Below, one piece after another: positions 7,684 through 15,881 of a stretch of 53,807 nt of DNA. The stretch is from Lachnospiraceae bacterium (GTDB lineage Bacteria > Bacillota > Clostridia > Lachnospirales > Lachnospiraceae), in NCBI GenBank assembly GCA_900766915.1, contig CAAFXE010000168.1, positions 1 to 53,807 of the forward strand. Direction: 5' to 3'. Below the pieces are notes generated by a model. It saw only the letters and a list, made by a program, of their open reading frames with translations, searched no databases and was not told the origin of the DNA. Numbering within the stretch: the stretch's first letter is position 1; each line of letters starts with the position of its first letter. The translations under genes were made by a program, and so were the position numbers.

Positions 7684-9489
7684 ATGAAACGCAGTTATTT
7701 CTATGTTTTGCCTGTCTTACTCATGATACTTGTATTTGGCAGTCCCGTCTTTGCTGCGGAAATAGGGGAAGAACCTTTTCCGTTGAAAGTATTTCTGAAA
7801 TATAATACCACGCAAGGTAGCGATCCCTTCTTAATGGCAGAAATATCAGCCGAGTTATTTCAGCTTGATAATGAAAAAAATGAAAAAATTATCGCTGAAG
7901 AAATCTATGCATGGACAGATGCTGAAAATGAGGCTGACAAGACGGCCATTGAGGATAGTGACTGGTCGAACAGGGGCTCAGGGTTAAGCCGGGTATGTTT
8001 AATGCCTAGGGAATCTATACTTACCCGATACTCTCACGGTGAAATTAACACCATTCATGTCTCTATGAAACTTTCCAAATGCATTTTTGATTCTGATACG
8101 GATGAAAAGACTGTTATAGAAACCAAAACGGTTTATGGATGCTGGCAGCGTCCATCAGTAAATCCGGACAACGTATATGATGACCCGAATTCTGAGACGA
8201 ATGGAACTAAAATGGTCTTTGTAAAATATCCGCAAAAAGTATATCATGTCGCCGGAAGGAATAGATCAGTACAAATGCAAATGACAGGAACCAGGGGAGA
8301 GCCTGTTGAATTGCCATCAAAAATTCCGGTCATACTGGGATTCTGCGTGAATAACAGTAATAACACCGTATGGCTTGAGGAATATGCCTATCCTGTTTCC
8401 TGGGAAGATTCCCCGTCTGTTAGTGATAATGAAAAAATGGTATATCAGGTTGAAAGTATTGATAAACCATCTGATGAAACCGACATATTACAGTTTTATT
8501 ATAAAGACCGGTGGTATCAATTGGATGTTGCCAATCAGTCGTTTCCGGAGATTTCCAGCATGGACTTTCCCTATTCATGGATGAAATGTATTATTAGTTT
8601 TGTAGATTCAGGTTATATTCCATCGATTTTACTGTTGCCTGATGGAAGTAAATCTTCTGAAGCTGTTGCAGTTGAAATCGATTATAAGCCCACCAATGCA
8701 TCTAAAATCGAAGTTGAGGTTTCTACCGACGGCGGAACAAACTGGCAGCATGAATCGGATGTGGATTTTGAAAAATATCCGATCGATGCAATTCCGAAAT
8801 TACAGGGATATTCTGCATCCATTCTGAATCATGAACAGACAGTCAGACTCAGTGAGGCAGGCAACGGCGGTTTTTTGGTCCGTCTTAAAATATATGGCGG
8901 TCCGTTGGGAAATGCCGTAAATGATGGGGATCATTCCTACACTGTGACAGAAGCTGCTAAATGGCCATTGGATTATGAATATGTACCTCCCGAAGATTCC
9001 TCTGATGATAATCAAGGTTCCGGCGGAAATAAGGGAAATGTAGGTACTGATAACAGCGGAAGCAGTGAAGGTATCCGCCCGGGAGCAGATCAACAACCGG
9101 AAGATACATCTGAACCGGAACGAATACCTGCGCCTGAACAAACATCTAAACCGGAGCAAATACCTGCGCCGGAACAAACATCCGAGCCGGAACGAGCACC
9201 TGCACCGGAACAAACATTGCAGCAGAATTCTGAATCCACAACGCAGACAGTATCGGACATATTCCAAAATCATCCATCGGAAGTACAAACCGAAACAGAC
9301 ACAGTTGTGCTGCCGACAACAGAGCCTGAAGCAAAGCCGGAGGATGAATCGGATCATCAGAAAACCATCGCCATGGCAGCTGTGGCCGTCAGTGGTGTTT
9401 TGTTGGTTGGCGTCTTAACATCCGTAATCGTCAAAAAAAGGATTGCCGTTCAGTTATTTAAACATCTTATTCGCATATTTCATCGATAG
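7684..9489 (+). CDS. Secreted, membrane-anchored surface protein with Pro/Glu repeat stalk
   Basis: 601 residues. It has a signal peptide (MKRSYFYVL...FAAE), a large extracellular region of unrecognised fold (about 25-440), and a low-complexity Pro/Glu/Gln/Thr stalk. The stalk includes three 12-residue repeats of the type SEPERIPAPEQT (DNA 9109-9216). A C-terminal membrane helix (AMAAVAVSGVLLVGVLTSVIV) and a basic cytoplasmic tail follow. There is no LPXTG motif, so it is membrane-anchored rather than sortase-linked. It sits alone on plus between a minus-strand kinase and regulator, and its last 23 bases overlap the 3' end of the regulator gene. It may be the target, partner or ligand-binding subunit of that system; this is inference from position only. 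Confidence 0.75.
   Translation: MKRSYFYVLPVLLMILVFGSPVFAAEIGEEPFPLKVFLKYNTTQGSDPFLMAEISAELFQLDNEKNEKIIAEEIYAWTDAENEADKTAIEDSDWSNRGSGLSRVCLMPRESILTRYSHGEINTIHVSMKLSKCIFDSDTDEKTVIETKTVYGCWQRPSVNPDNVYDDPNSETNGTKMVFVKYPQKVYHVAGRNRSVQMQMTGTRGEPVELPSKIPVILGFCVNNSNNTVWLEEYAYPVSWEDSPSVSDNEKMVYQVESIDKPSDETDILQFYYKDRWYQLDVANQSFPEISSMDFPYSWMKCIISFVDSGYIPSILLLPDGSKSSEAVAVEIDYKPTNASKIEVEVSTDGGTNWQHESDVDFEKYPIDAIPKLQGYSASILNHEQTVRLSEAGNGGFLVRLKIYGGPLGNAVNDGDHSYTVTEAAKWPLDYEYVPPEDSSDDNQGSGGNKGNVGTDNSGSSEGIRPGADQQPEDTSEPERIPAPEQTSKPEQIPAPEQTSEPERAPAPEQTLQQNSESTTQTVSDIFQNHPSEVQTETDTVVLPTTEPEAKPEDESDHQKTIAMAAVAVSGVLLVGVLTSVIVKKRIAVQLFKHLIRIFHR
9109..9216 (+). repeat. 36-bp in-frame tandem repeat, three copies
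   Basis: Units at 9109-9144, 9145-9180 and 9181-9216 encode S(E/K)PE(R/Q)(I/A)PAPEQT. They form the stalk of the surface protein and are diverged mainly at third positions. Confidence 0.85.
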
Positions 9490-10153
9490 GTACAAAGAGA
9501 TAGCCTTTTCCCCATGCGGTTTCAATGAAATCGTGTTTGGGAAAGGCTTTTTCTAATTTATTCCTCATTCTGGAAATATGTACCTGCACGAGAATGGGAT
9601 TTGTTTCTCCCTGGTCTCCCCAAATTTCATGGTAAAGTGACTGTACAGACCATATTTTTCTCGGAACGGAAGCTAAACATGCCAGAAGCAGAAATTCTGT
9701 CTGGGTAAGCAAAAGGTCTGTATGGTCAATAAAAGCTCTCTGACGTTTACGGTCAAGAACCAATGGCGGAAACTGTAGTATGGAATCCAGAGAATCTTTT
9801 GCCGTCAGGCATACGGATACTCTTGCCCAAAACAGCTCCAGGGAGGTGTCTTTGGAAATGTAATCGGAACCGCCATGATAAAAACCTAATAGCTGATCTT
9901 GTTCCTGCGAATAGTTGCTTAAAAAGATAATCGGTGTTTTTGTGAGAGATTTGATTTTGGAGCACAGGGAATATCCGTCTGTACAGGGCATCTTTGCATC
10001 TAACAGGATCAAATCATAGAAGTTTTTTGACAGCAGATCTAAAGCCTCGGTTGCATTGGATGCAAGATCGGTCAGGCAGTCATGGGTTTTTAAAAAGAAC
10101 TGATGAGCTTGCAGCTGTTTAGGCTCATCATCGATCATTAGTATATAGAACAT
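9467..10153 (-). CDS. OmpR/PhoB-family response regulator
   Basis: 228 residues. The receiver domain has acidic residues IDDE at the N-terminus, phospho-acceptor Asp52 (LILLDAKMP), and conserved Lys101 (YISKD). The C-terminal winged helix (about 130-225) has the typical LTQTEFLLL and VHISRMRNKLE elements and the late segment WGKGYLF. It is most likely paired with the kinase at 5702-7648. That pairing is inferred from strand and proximity, since a surface protein gene lies between them. Its 3' end overlaps that gene by 23 bases in convergent orientation. Confidence 0.9.
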   Translation of the reverse strand: MFYILMIDDEPKQLQAHQFFLKTHDCLTDLASNATEALDLLSKNFYDLILLDAKMPCTDGYSLCSKIKSLTKTPIIFLSNYSQEQDQLLGFYHGGSDYISKDTSLELFWARVSVCLTAKDSLDSILQFPPLVLDRKRQRAFIDHTDLLLTQTEFLLLACLASVPRKIWSVQSLYHEIWGDQGETNPILVQVHISRMRNKLEKAFPKHDFIETAWGKGYLFVPIDEICE

Positions 10154-10322
10154 AATTTCCTCACTTTTTTTTATTATATTTTATAATAGAGCATTTATCA
10201 ACGAAAAAAGTGTTTTTAACGATTTCGTTAGAAATAAGGTTTCAAATGTTTTTTTTGCTATACTAATGTCGATAAATGGCATATTTTGTAAAAAGGCATC
10301 ATGTCTATAGCGAGGTCAGAAA

Positions 10323-10937
10323 ATGAGTACAAAAGTTGATAATGATTTGAAAAAGGCAAAAAAACAGGAAAATGATTTTAAAAAATCTGAAAGCAATTTT
10401 AAGAAAGCAGTGAATGAATTGCTTGGTACACCGCGACAGGAACAAAATAATAATTCCTCAATTCCTAAAGAACCGGTTGTGGAAAACAGAGGATTTACGA
10501 TGCCAAAAGAGACTGTTTCAGAAGGCAGAATGGCATATATTCCGAAAGATATCGTAATTTCCGGAAATATTTCAGCTGTATCGGATCTTAAAATCGCCGG
10601 ACAAGTTGACGGAGATGTTTCCTGTGAAGGAAATATTGAACTTTCCGGAACGATTCATGGTAATGTGACAGTTACGAATCTGAAGATGATACAGGGAACT
10701 CTTGAGGGAGAAGTCATTGTAGGGGAAAACATCACCATGGAGGAATCTTCTGTATTAAATGGAAATCTTACCGCAAAAAATGTGTATTCTAACGGAAAGA
10801 TTAAAGGTCAGATTAAATCCTCAGAATTGGTGGAATTAAAAAACAATGCTTGTGTGGAAGGAGATATTGAGGCGAAAGTCTTTTCTGTAGCTGTTGGGGC
10901 TCATATAAGTGGTAAGGTGCATATCATCAATGAATGA
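10323..10937 (+). CDS. Bactofilin family protein (DUF583)
   Basis: 204 residues. A charged, disordered N-terminus rich in Lys and Asn (about 1-70) precedes a bactofilin beta-helix domain (about 74-202). That domain shows the recurring hydrophobic-Gly ladder: DLKIAGQVDGDV, GTIHGNVTV, GKIKGQIKS, HISGKVHI. Bactofilins polymerise without nucleotides and scaffold cell-wall enzymes at defined sites. The next gene, a VanY-type peptidase with a membrane anchor, overlaps its last 8 bases, so the two are translationally coupled and probably act together. A weak extended -10 (TGCTATACT, 10256-10264) lies upstream. Confidence 0.9.
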   Translation: MSTKVDNDLKKAKKQENDFKKSESNFKKAVNELLGTPRQEQNNNSSIPKEPVVENRGFTMPKETVSEGRMAYIPKDIVISGNISAVSDLKIAGQVDGDVSCEGNIELSGTIHGNVTVTNLKMIQGTLEGEVIVGENITMEESSVLNGNLTAKNVYSNGKIKGQIKSSELVELKNNACVEGDIEAKVFSVAVGAHISGKVHIINE

Positions 10938-11745
10938 GAAAAAGTATATCGGAAGTGTTCTGTTTTATAAACATTTGATTTTATCGGTGAATTTTCTGGT
11001 GATTATTCTGGCAATGGTGCTAAGTATCCGATTGTATGTGGTTAATCATCGTATCTCAGAAGAAATGCAAAAATCATATGATGAAATAGAACTGCTGCAG
11101 GAAAAGCTCGCGCACCTGGAAAATTTAGGCGATGTAGTCATTATAGAGGAAACTGAACTGAAGTTGAATTCTTCAGTTCAAAATGAGTCGTGGAAGCTTG
11201 TGCTTGTGAATGGAGAAAATTCTATAGAAAGCGATTTTCAGGTGGAGCTTGTAACGATTGCGGGGGGAGAAAAAGTAGATCAAAGGATGAAAGCTCCGCT
11301 GGAAAAAATGCTTGAAGCGATGCGGGCACAGGGAATGAATCCGATTGTTTGCTCCGGTTATCGAACCATAGAAAAGCAGGCGTCATTGTTTGAAGAATGT
11401 ATCAATCTCAAATTAAAAAAAGGAGTTGACTATACGACGGCATTTTTTGAAACAAGGCAAAGGCAGGCACTCCCCGGTACCAGTGAACATCATACAGGAT
11501 TGGCAGTGGATATTGTGGGAAAGGGACATCAAAGTCTTGACTACTCGCAGGAGAACACAAAAGAAGCGAAGTGGCTGGCTGAGCATTGTGCGGAGTACGG
11601 TTTTATTCTTCGATATCCAAAGGATAAAATGTCTGTTACAGGTGTGGAATATGAATCCTGGCATTTTCGTTATGTAGGTGAAGATGCTGCGAAGTATATT
11701 ATGGAAAATAAAATCACCCTGGAAGAATATTTAAAGTCAGATTAA
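10930..11745 (+). CDS. D-alanyl-D-alanine carboxypeptidase, VanY/M15B family
   Basis: 271 residues from the ATG at 10930, which overlaps the bactofilin stop. A membrane anchor lies near residues 15-38 (LVIILAMVLSIRLYVV), then a short coiled coil (about 42-62), then the peptidase domain. Zn ligands are visible in SEHHTGLAVDI (HxxxxxxD pattern) and in the late ESWHFRYVG. The substrate-binding SGYR motif is also present. It should trim the terminal D-Ala from peptidoglycan stem peptides outside the membrane. No vanHAX neighbours are present, so a resistance role is not implied. Confidence 0.9.
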   Translation: MNEKKYIGSVLFYKHLILSVNFLVIILAMVLSIRLYVVNHRISEEMQKSYDEIELLQEKLAHLENLGDVVIIEETELKLNSSVQNESWKLVLVNGENSIESDFQVELVTIAGGEKVDQRMKAPLEKMLEAMRAQGMNPIVCSGYRTIEKQASLFEECINLKLKKGVDYTTAFFETRQRQALPGTSEHHTGLAVDIVGKGHQSLDYSQENTKEAKWLAEHCAEYGFILRYPKDKMSVTGVEYESWHFRYVGEDAAKYIMENKITLEEYLKSD

Positions 11746-11755
11746 AATCCGGAAA

Positions 11756-11794
11756 AATTACCGGGAGGCACAGAGCGCCTTCCGGTAATTTTTT
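11756..11794 (+). terminator. Intrinsic terminator after the bactofilin-VanY pair
   Basis: A 14-bp stem (11756-11769 with 11777-11790, one G-U pair) followed by a T run. Confidence 0.88.
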
Positions 11795-11830
11795 GTAACA
11801 TAAGCTTTTTGTAATATACGGAGGGTTGTT

Positions 11831-11858
11831 TTGAACATCTGTTTTGTGTTATTATAAA
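11831..11858 (+). promoter_or_regulatory. Probable promoter of the oxidoreductase-cmk-ispH-S1 operon
   Basis: TTGAAC (11831-11836), a 16-base spacer and TATAAA (11853-11858). Confidence 0.5.
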
Positions 11859-11904
11859 TCAGGCAAATTTTCTTTCATCATGTCAGAAAAAGGAGTTTAT
11901 ATAG

Positions 11905-13089
11905 ATGAGTAAGGTTGCAGTGGTAGGTGGCGGAGCCGCCGGGATGTTTGCCTCGATTTTTGCGGCGGAAAATGGAAATGAAGTCCATGTGTTTGAAAAA
12001 AATGAGAAGCTTGGGAAGAAGCTTTTTATTACAGGGAAAGGACGCTGCAATGTGACAAATGCGGCAGATGTAGAAGGCCTGCTTTCTAATGTCCGCGCCA
12101 ATCCCAAGTTTTTGTACAGTGCCTTTTATGGCTGTACCAATGAAATGGTGATGGATTTCTTTGAAAAGGAAGGGTGTCGTCTGAAGGTGGAGAGAGGAGA
12201 CAGAGTGTTTCCGCTGTCAGACCATTCATCGGATATTATCGCAACATTGGAACGTGCCATGAAAAAAGCGGGAGTGAAGATCCATCTTCATCATGAGGTG
12301 AAGTCTTTGGAGGAATTAAAAGGGTTTGATTCCATCATCGTAGCCACAGGCGGCATGTCCTACCAATCTACCGGTTCTACCGGCGATGGTTACCGTTTTG
12401 CAAAAGATCTGGGACTAAAAGTGACAGAGCTGACTCCGGGACTTGTTCCCTTTAACATTGAAGGTGAAATTCCCAAAATGCTGCAGGGGTTGTCTTTGAA
12501 AAACGTGACTGCGGCAATTTATGATGGAAAAAAGGAGCTTTATAAAGACTTTGGGGAAATGCTTTTTACCCATTTTGGTGTCAGCGGTCCTTTGATCCTG
12601 ACCGGAAGCTCTTTTGTTTCCAAACAAATTAAGAAGGGGCCTCTTCGTCTGGTTATCGATCTGAAGCCTGCTTTGACGAAGGAGCAGTTGGATGCCAGAC
12701 TTTTAAGAGAATTTGAAGAAGGTAAAAATAAGCAGTTTAAAAATGTTTTGGGCGGATTATTTCCAGCGAAGCTTATTCCGGTTATGATTGATCTTGGCGG
12801 CATCGAACCGGAAAAGAAGGTCAACGAAATTTCAAGAGTTGAGCGGGAGGCTTTCATAAGCCTGATCAAAGGTTTCGAACTGACCATCACCTCTCTTCGG
12901 GGCTGGAATGAGGCTATCATCACCCGTGGCGGAGTCTCTGTAAAAGAGATCAATCCATCCACCATGGAATGTAAAAACCATCCGGGCATTTATTTTGTCG
13001 GAGAAGTCCTTGACCTTGATGCCAAAACCGGAGGCTTTAACCTGCAGATTGCCTGGTCAACAGCCTATCTTGCAGGAATCAGTGTGTAA
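11905..13089 (+). CDS. NAD(P)/FAD-dependent oxidoreductase, HI0933/BaiN-like family
   Basis: 394 residues. The N-terminal Rossmann FAD motif is VAVVGGGAAGMFASIFAAE. The family segment GKKLFITGKGRCNVTN follows at about 37-52. The C-terminal FAD motif GEVLDLDAKTGGFNLQ lies near the end. Members are flavoproteins of uncertain physiological substrate; some gut homologues reduce bile-acid intermediates, but that cannot be assigned here. It heads a likely operon with cmk (23-base gap), a common arrangement in Clostridia. Confidence 0.88.
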   Translation: MSKVAVVGGGAAGMFASIFAAENGNEVHVFEKNEKLGKKLFITGKGRCNVTNAADVEGLLSNVRANPKFLYSAFYGCTNEMVMDFFEKEGCRLKVERGDRVFPLSDHSSDIIATLERAMKKAGVKIHLHHEVKSLEELKGFDSIIVATGGMSYQSTGSTGDGYRFAKDLGLKVTELTPGLVPFNIEGEIPKMLQGLSLKNVTAAIYDGKKELYKDFGEMLFTHFGVSGPLILTGSSFVSKQIKKGPLRLVIDLKPALTKEQLDARLLREFEEGKNKQFKNVLGGLFPAKLIPVMIDLGGIEPEKKVNEISRVEREAFISLIKGFELTITSLRGWNEAIITRGGVSVKEINPSTMECKNHPGIYFVGEVLDLDAKTGGFNLQIAWSTAYLAGISV

Positions 13090-13112
13090 TTACAATAAAA
13101 AGGAGAATAGAT

Positions 13113-13769
13113 ATGGCATTTAATGTAGCAATCGACGGACCTGCTGGTGCAGGCAAAAGCACCATCGCAAAAATGGTGGCAAAGGAAAAAGGATTTATTT
13201 ATGTAGATACAGGAGCAATGTACCGTGCCATGGCACTTTATTTTCTCAAAAAAGGCATCCGTCCGGAAGAAAGTGATAAGATCAGTGCAGCAGTTGACGG
13301 TGCAGATGTCACGATTGAATATGTGAACGGAGAGCAGCAGGTTCTCTTAAACGGAGAAAATGTAACACCATATTTAAGAACCGAGGAAGTGGGAAATATG
13401 GCTTCCGTAAGCTCGGCAAATGCAGATGTCAGAAGAAAGCTGGTAGAATTGCAGCAGAAGCTTGCCGCGACCTCCAATGTAGTCATGGACGGCAGGGACA
13501 TTGGTACCTGCGTGCTTCCAAATGCAGATGTGAAGGTGTATCTGACAGCCAGTTCCGTGGTTCGTGCAAACAGACGTTATAAGGAACTGATCGAAAAAGG
13601 GCAGGAAGCAGACTGGGATACCATCAAAAAAGACATTGAAGAGCGCGATTACAGAGATATGCACCGTGATATTTCCCCGCTTCGTCAGGCAGAGGATGCG
13701 ATTCTCATTGATTCTTCTGATATGACCATCGAGGAAAATATTCAGGCGATTTTAAATCTGATGAATTAA
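13113..13769 (+). CDS. cmk: Cytidylate kinase
   Basis: 218 residues. It phosphorylates CMP/dCMP to the diphosphate. The P-loop GPAGAGKST is at the N-terminus, followed by the family motif YVDTGAMYRAMA. VVMDGRDIGTCVLPNADVK and the lid region RDYRDMHRDISPL are also present. AAAAGGAG precedes the start. It lies 15 bases before ispH. Confidence 0.96.
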   Translation: MAFNVAIDGPAGAGKSTIAKMVAKEKGFIYVDTGAMYRAMALYFLKKGIRPEESDKISAAVDGADVTIEYVNGEQQVLLNGENVTPYLRTEEVGNMASVSSANADVRRKLVELQQKLAATSNVVMDGRDIGTCVLPNADVKVYLTASSVVRANRRYKELIEKGQEADWDTIKKDIEERDYRDMHRDISPLRQAEDAILIDSSDMTIEENIQAILNLMN

Positions 13770-13784
13770 AGGGTGATTTTGTAA

Positions 13785-14645
13785 ATGAGTATAGAAGTAA
13801 AACTTGCAAAAACTGCCGGATTTTGTTTCGGTGTTAAAAGAGCTGTGGATACAGTGTATAAAGAAGCAGAAAAAAACAAAGAGCGTATTTATACATTCGG
13901 TCCCATCATCCATAATGAACAGGTGGTAAATGACCTGGAAAAGAATGGGGTATTTGTGGTAAATTCCACAGAGGAATTAAAAACGTTGAAACCGGGGACA
14001 ACAGTGATCGTCCGATCCCATGGGGTCGGAAAGTCTGTCTATGATCTGATGGAACAGTGTGAGCTCCACGTGGTGGATGCAACCTGTCCCTTTGTAAAAA
14101 AGATTCATCGGATTGTGGAACGTGAGAGTGCGGCAGGAAAGCATATCATTATTATCGGAAATGACAAACATCCGGAGGTAGAAGGCATCAAAGGATGGGT
14201 TCAGGGTATGGCTACCGTCATTGAAACTGCAAAGGAAGCCAATGACTTTACTGCTATGAAAGGTGAACAACTATGTATTGTTTCCCAAACGACATTTAAT
14301 TACAACAAATTTCAAGATTTAGTTGAAATTATTTCAAAAAAAGGGTATGATGTAGAGAGTATAAATACGATTTGCAATGCGACTGAGGAACGCCAGACCG
14401 AAGCCAAAATTATTGCCGGTTCAGTTGACAGTATGATTGTGATCGGCGGTAGTCATAGTTCTAATACGCAGAAGTTATTCGAGATTTGTAAAAAAGAATG
14501 TGAAAATACCTGCTATATTCAAACACTGGAAGATCTTGATATCGAGAGCCTGAAAGGTGCGAAAACCGTAGGTATTACCGCAGGGGCTTCCACCCCAAAC
14601 AATATTATTGAGGAGGTTCAAAAACATGTCAGAATTAAGTTTTGA
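13785..14645 (+). CDS. ispH: 4-hydroxy-3-methylbut-2-enyl diphosphate reductase
   Basis: 286 residues. It performs the last step of the MEP isoprenoid pathway and uses a [4Fe-4S] cluster. The three cluster cysteines are visible in AGFCFGVKRAV, VDATCPFVKKIH and NTICNATEERQ. Substrate motifs GGSHSSNTQKL and ITAGASTPNNII are intact. It overlaps the S1 gene by 20 bases. In many Clostridia these two are fused into one IspH-S1 protein; here they remain separate but coupled. Confidence 0.96.
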   Translation: MSIEVKLAKTAGFCFGVKRAVDTVYKEAEKNKERIYTFGPIIHNEQVVNDLEKNGVFVVNSTEELKTLKPGTTVIVRSHGVGKSVYDLMEQCELHVVDATCPFVKKIHRIVERESAAGKHIIIIGNDKHPEVEGIKGWVQGMATVIETAKEANDFTAMKGEQLCIVSQTTFNYNKFQDLVEIISKKGYDVESINTICNATEERQTEAKIIAGSVDSMIVIGGSHSSNTQKLFEICKKECENTCYIQTLEDLDIESLKGAKTVGITAGASTPNNIIEEVQKHVRIKF

Positions 14646-15753
14646 ACAGATGTTGGAAGATTCATTGAAAACTATTAGAACAGGAGAGGTTGTCGACGGA
14701 ACAGTTATCAGCGTAAAAGAAGACGAAGCTGTTTTAAATATTGGTTACAAGTCTGACGGTATTCTTACAAGAAACGAATACACAAACACTGCAAATGTTG
14801 ACTTAAGAACATTGATCAACGTTGGCGACACAATGGAAGTGAAAGTTCTGAAAGTTAACGATGGCGAAGGACAGGTTCTCTTAACCTATAAGAGACTTGC
14901 AGCAGAAAAAGGAAGCAAGAGATTAGAAGAAGCTTTCGAAAACAAAGAAGTATTAAAAGCAAAAGTAGCAGAAGTATTAGCAGGCGGCTTAAGTGTTGTT
15001 GTGGATGAATCCAGAGTATTCATTCCTGCAAGCCTTGTTTCTGATACTTATGAAAAGGATCTGACAAAATATGCAGATCAGGAAATCGAATTTGTAATCA
15101 GCGAATTCAATCCTAAGAGAAGACGTATCATCGGTGACAGAAAGCAGCTTCTGGTTGCTAAAAAAGCGGAAGCACAGAAAGCATTATTTGAAAGAATTGC
15201 AGTTGGTGATGTTGTAGAAGGTACTGTAAAGAATGTTACAGATTTCGGTGCATTCATCGACTTAGGCGGTGCAGACGGACTCCTTCACATTTCTGAAATG
15301 TCCTGGGGAAGAATCGAAAGCCCGAAAAAAGTATTTAAAGTTGGCGATGTAGTGAAAGCTTACATCAAAGACATCAACGGAACAAAAATCGCTCTTTCTA
15401 TGAAATTCGATGACGAAAATCCATGGAAAGATGCAGATGTGAAATATGCAGTTGGCAATGTAGTAGAAGGAAAGGTTGCCCGTATGACAGACTTCGGAGC
15501 ATTTGTAGAATTAGCTCCGGGTGTAGATGCACTTCTTCATGTTTCTCAGATTTCCAGGGATCATGTTGAGAAACCATCAGATGTTTTAGCTATCGGTGAT
15601 GTGATTACAGCGAAGGTTGTTGATTTCAACGAAGAAGACAAGAAGATCAGCTTAAGTATCAAAGCATTAGCTCCGGCAGCAGAACCGGCTGCAGAGGATG
15701 ATGCAGATGTAGCTGACGTAGATATTGATGCAGTTGCAGCAGAAGTAGAATAA
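14626..15753 (+). CDS. rpsA: Ribosomal protein S1-like, four S1 domains
   Basis: 375 residues, from the ATG at 14626 behind AGGAGG inside the end of ispH. Four S1/OB repeats are visible. They begin near GEVVDGTVISVKEDEAVLN, VLKAKVAEVLAGGLSVVV, VGDVVEGTVKNVTDFGAFI and VGNVVEGKVARMTDFGAFV. The last two are the best conserved. The C-terminal tail is acidic and Ala-rich. It likely binds mRNA on the ribosome. Firmicute S1 homologues are shorter than the six-domain E. coli protein. An upstream ATG at 14608 has no ribosome site. Confidence 0.93.
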   Translation: MSELSFEQMLEDSLKTIRTGEVVDGTVISVKEDEAVLNIGYKSDGILTRNEYTNTANVDLRTLINVGDTMEVKVLKVNDGEGQVLLTYKRLAAEKGSKRLEEAFENKEVLKAKVAEVLAGGLSVVVDESRVFIPASLVSDTYEKDLTKYADQEIEFVISEFNPKRRRIIGDRKQLLVAKKAEAQKALFERIAVGDVVEGTVKNVTDFGAFIDLGGADGLLHISEMSWGRIESPKKVFKVGDVVKAYIKDINGTKIALSMKFDDENPWKDADVKYAVGNVVEGKVARMTDFGAFVELAPGVDALLHVSQISRDHVEKPSDVLAIGDVITAKVVDFNEEDKKISLSIKALAPAAEPAAEDDADVADVDIDAVAAEVE

Positions 15754-15774
15754 AATTTACTTATCAGAAAATGC

Positions 15775-15805
15775 GGGGCATACGTTTGTATGCCCTTATT
15801 TTTTC
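15775..15805 (+). terminator. Intrinsic terminator after rpsA
   Basis: GGGCATAC (15776-15783) pairs with GTATGCCC (15788-15795), followed by TTATTTTTTC. Confidence 0.92.
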
Positions 15806-15813
15806 ATAATATG

Positions 15814-15859
15814 TAACTGTTCAGAGCCAGGCATTTTGGAGGTTGACTCTGAACAGTTA
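15814..15859. repeat. Dispersed TAACTGTTCAG element with perfect inverted repeat
   Basis: TAACTGTTCAGAG (15814-15826) and CTCTGAACAGTTA (15847-15859) are a perfect 13-bp inverted repeat with a 20-base loop. It lies just upstream of the rnfC-like gene. Related sequences occur at 35883, 40511 and 47219. It could be an operator or part of a small dispersed repeat. Confidence 0.7.
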
Positions 15860-15881
15860 TGCAGAAAGGATGTAACGTAAC

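Noticed and set aside
9109..9216. Regular 36-bp repeats, considered as a CRISPR array
   Set aside because: Units are contiguous with no spacers, lie in frame in a coding stalk, and no cas genes are present.
8800..9357. Minus-strand frame of 185 residues rich in Arg, Cys, Leu and Phe
   Set aside because: It is the complement of the Pro/Glu repeat stalk of the surface protein; the repetitive reading is a mirror of that repeat.
10923..10937. Frameshift between bactofilin and VanY
   Set aside because: Both proteins are complete; the overlap is ordinary translational coupling.
14270..14640. AT-richer 3' third of ispH, considered as a recombination patch
   Set aside because: All conserved motifs remain in frame and the shift in composition is modest.
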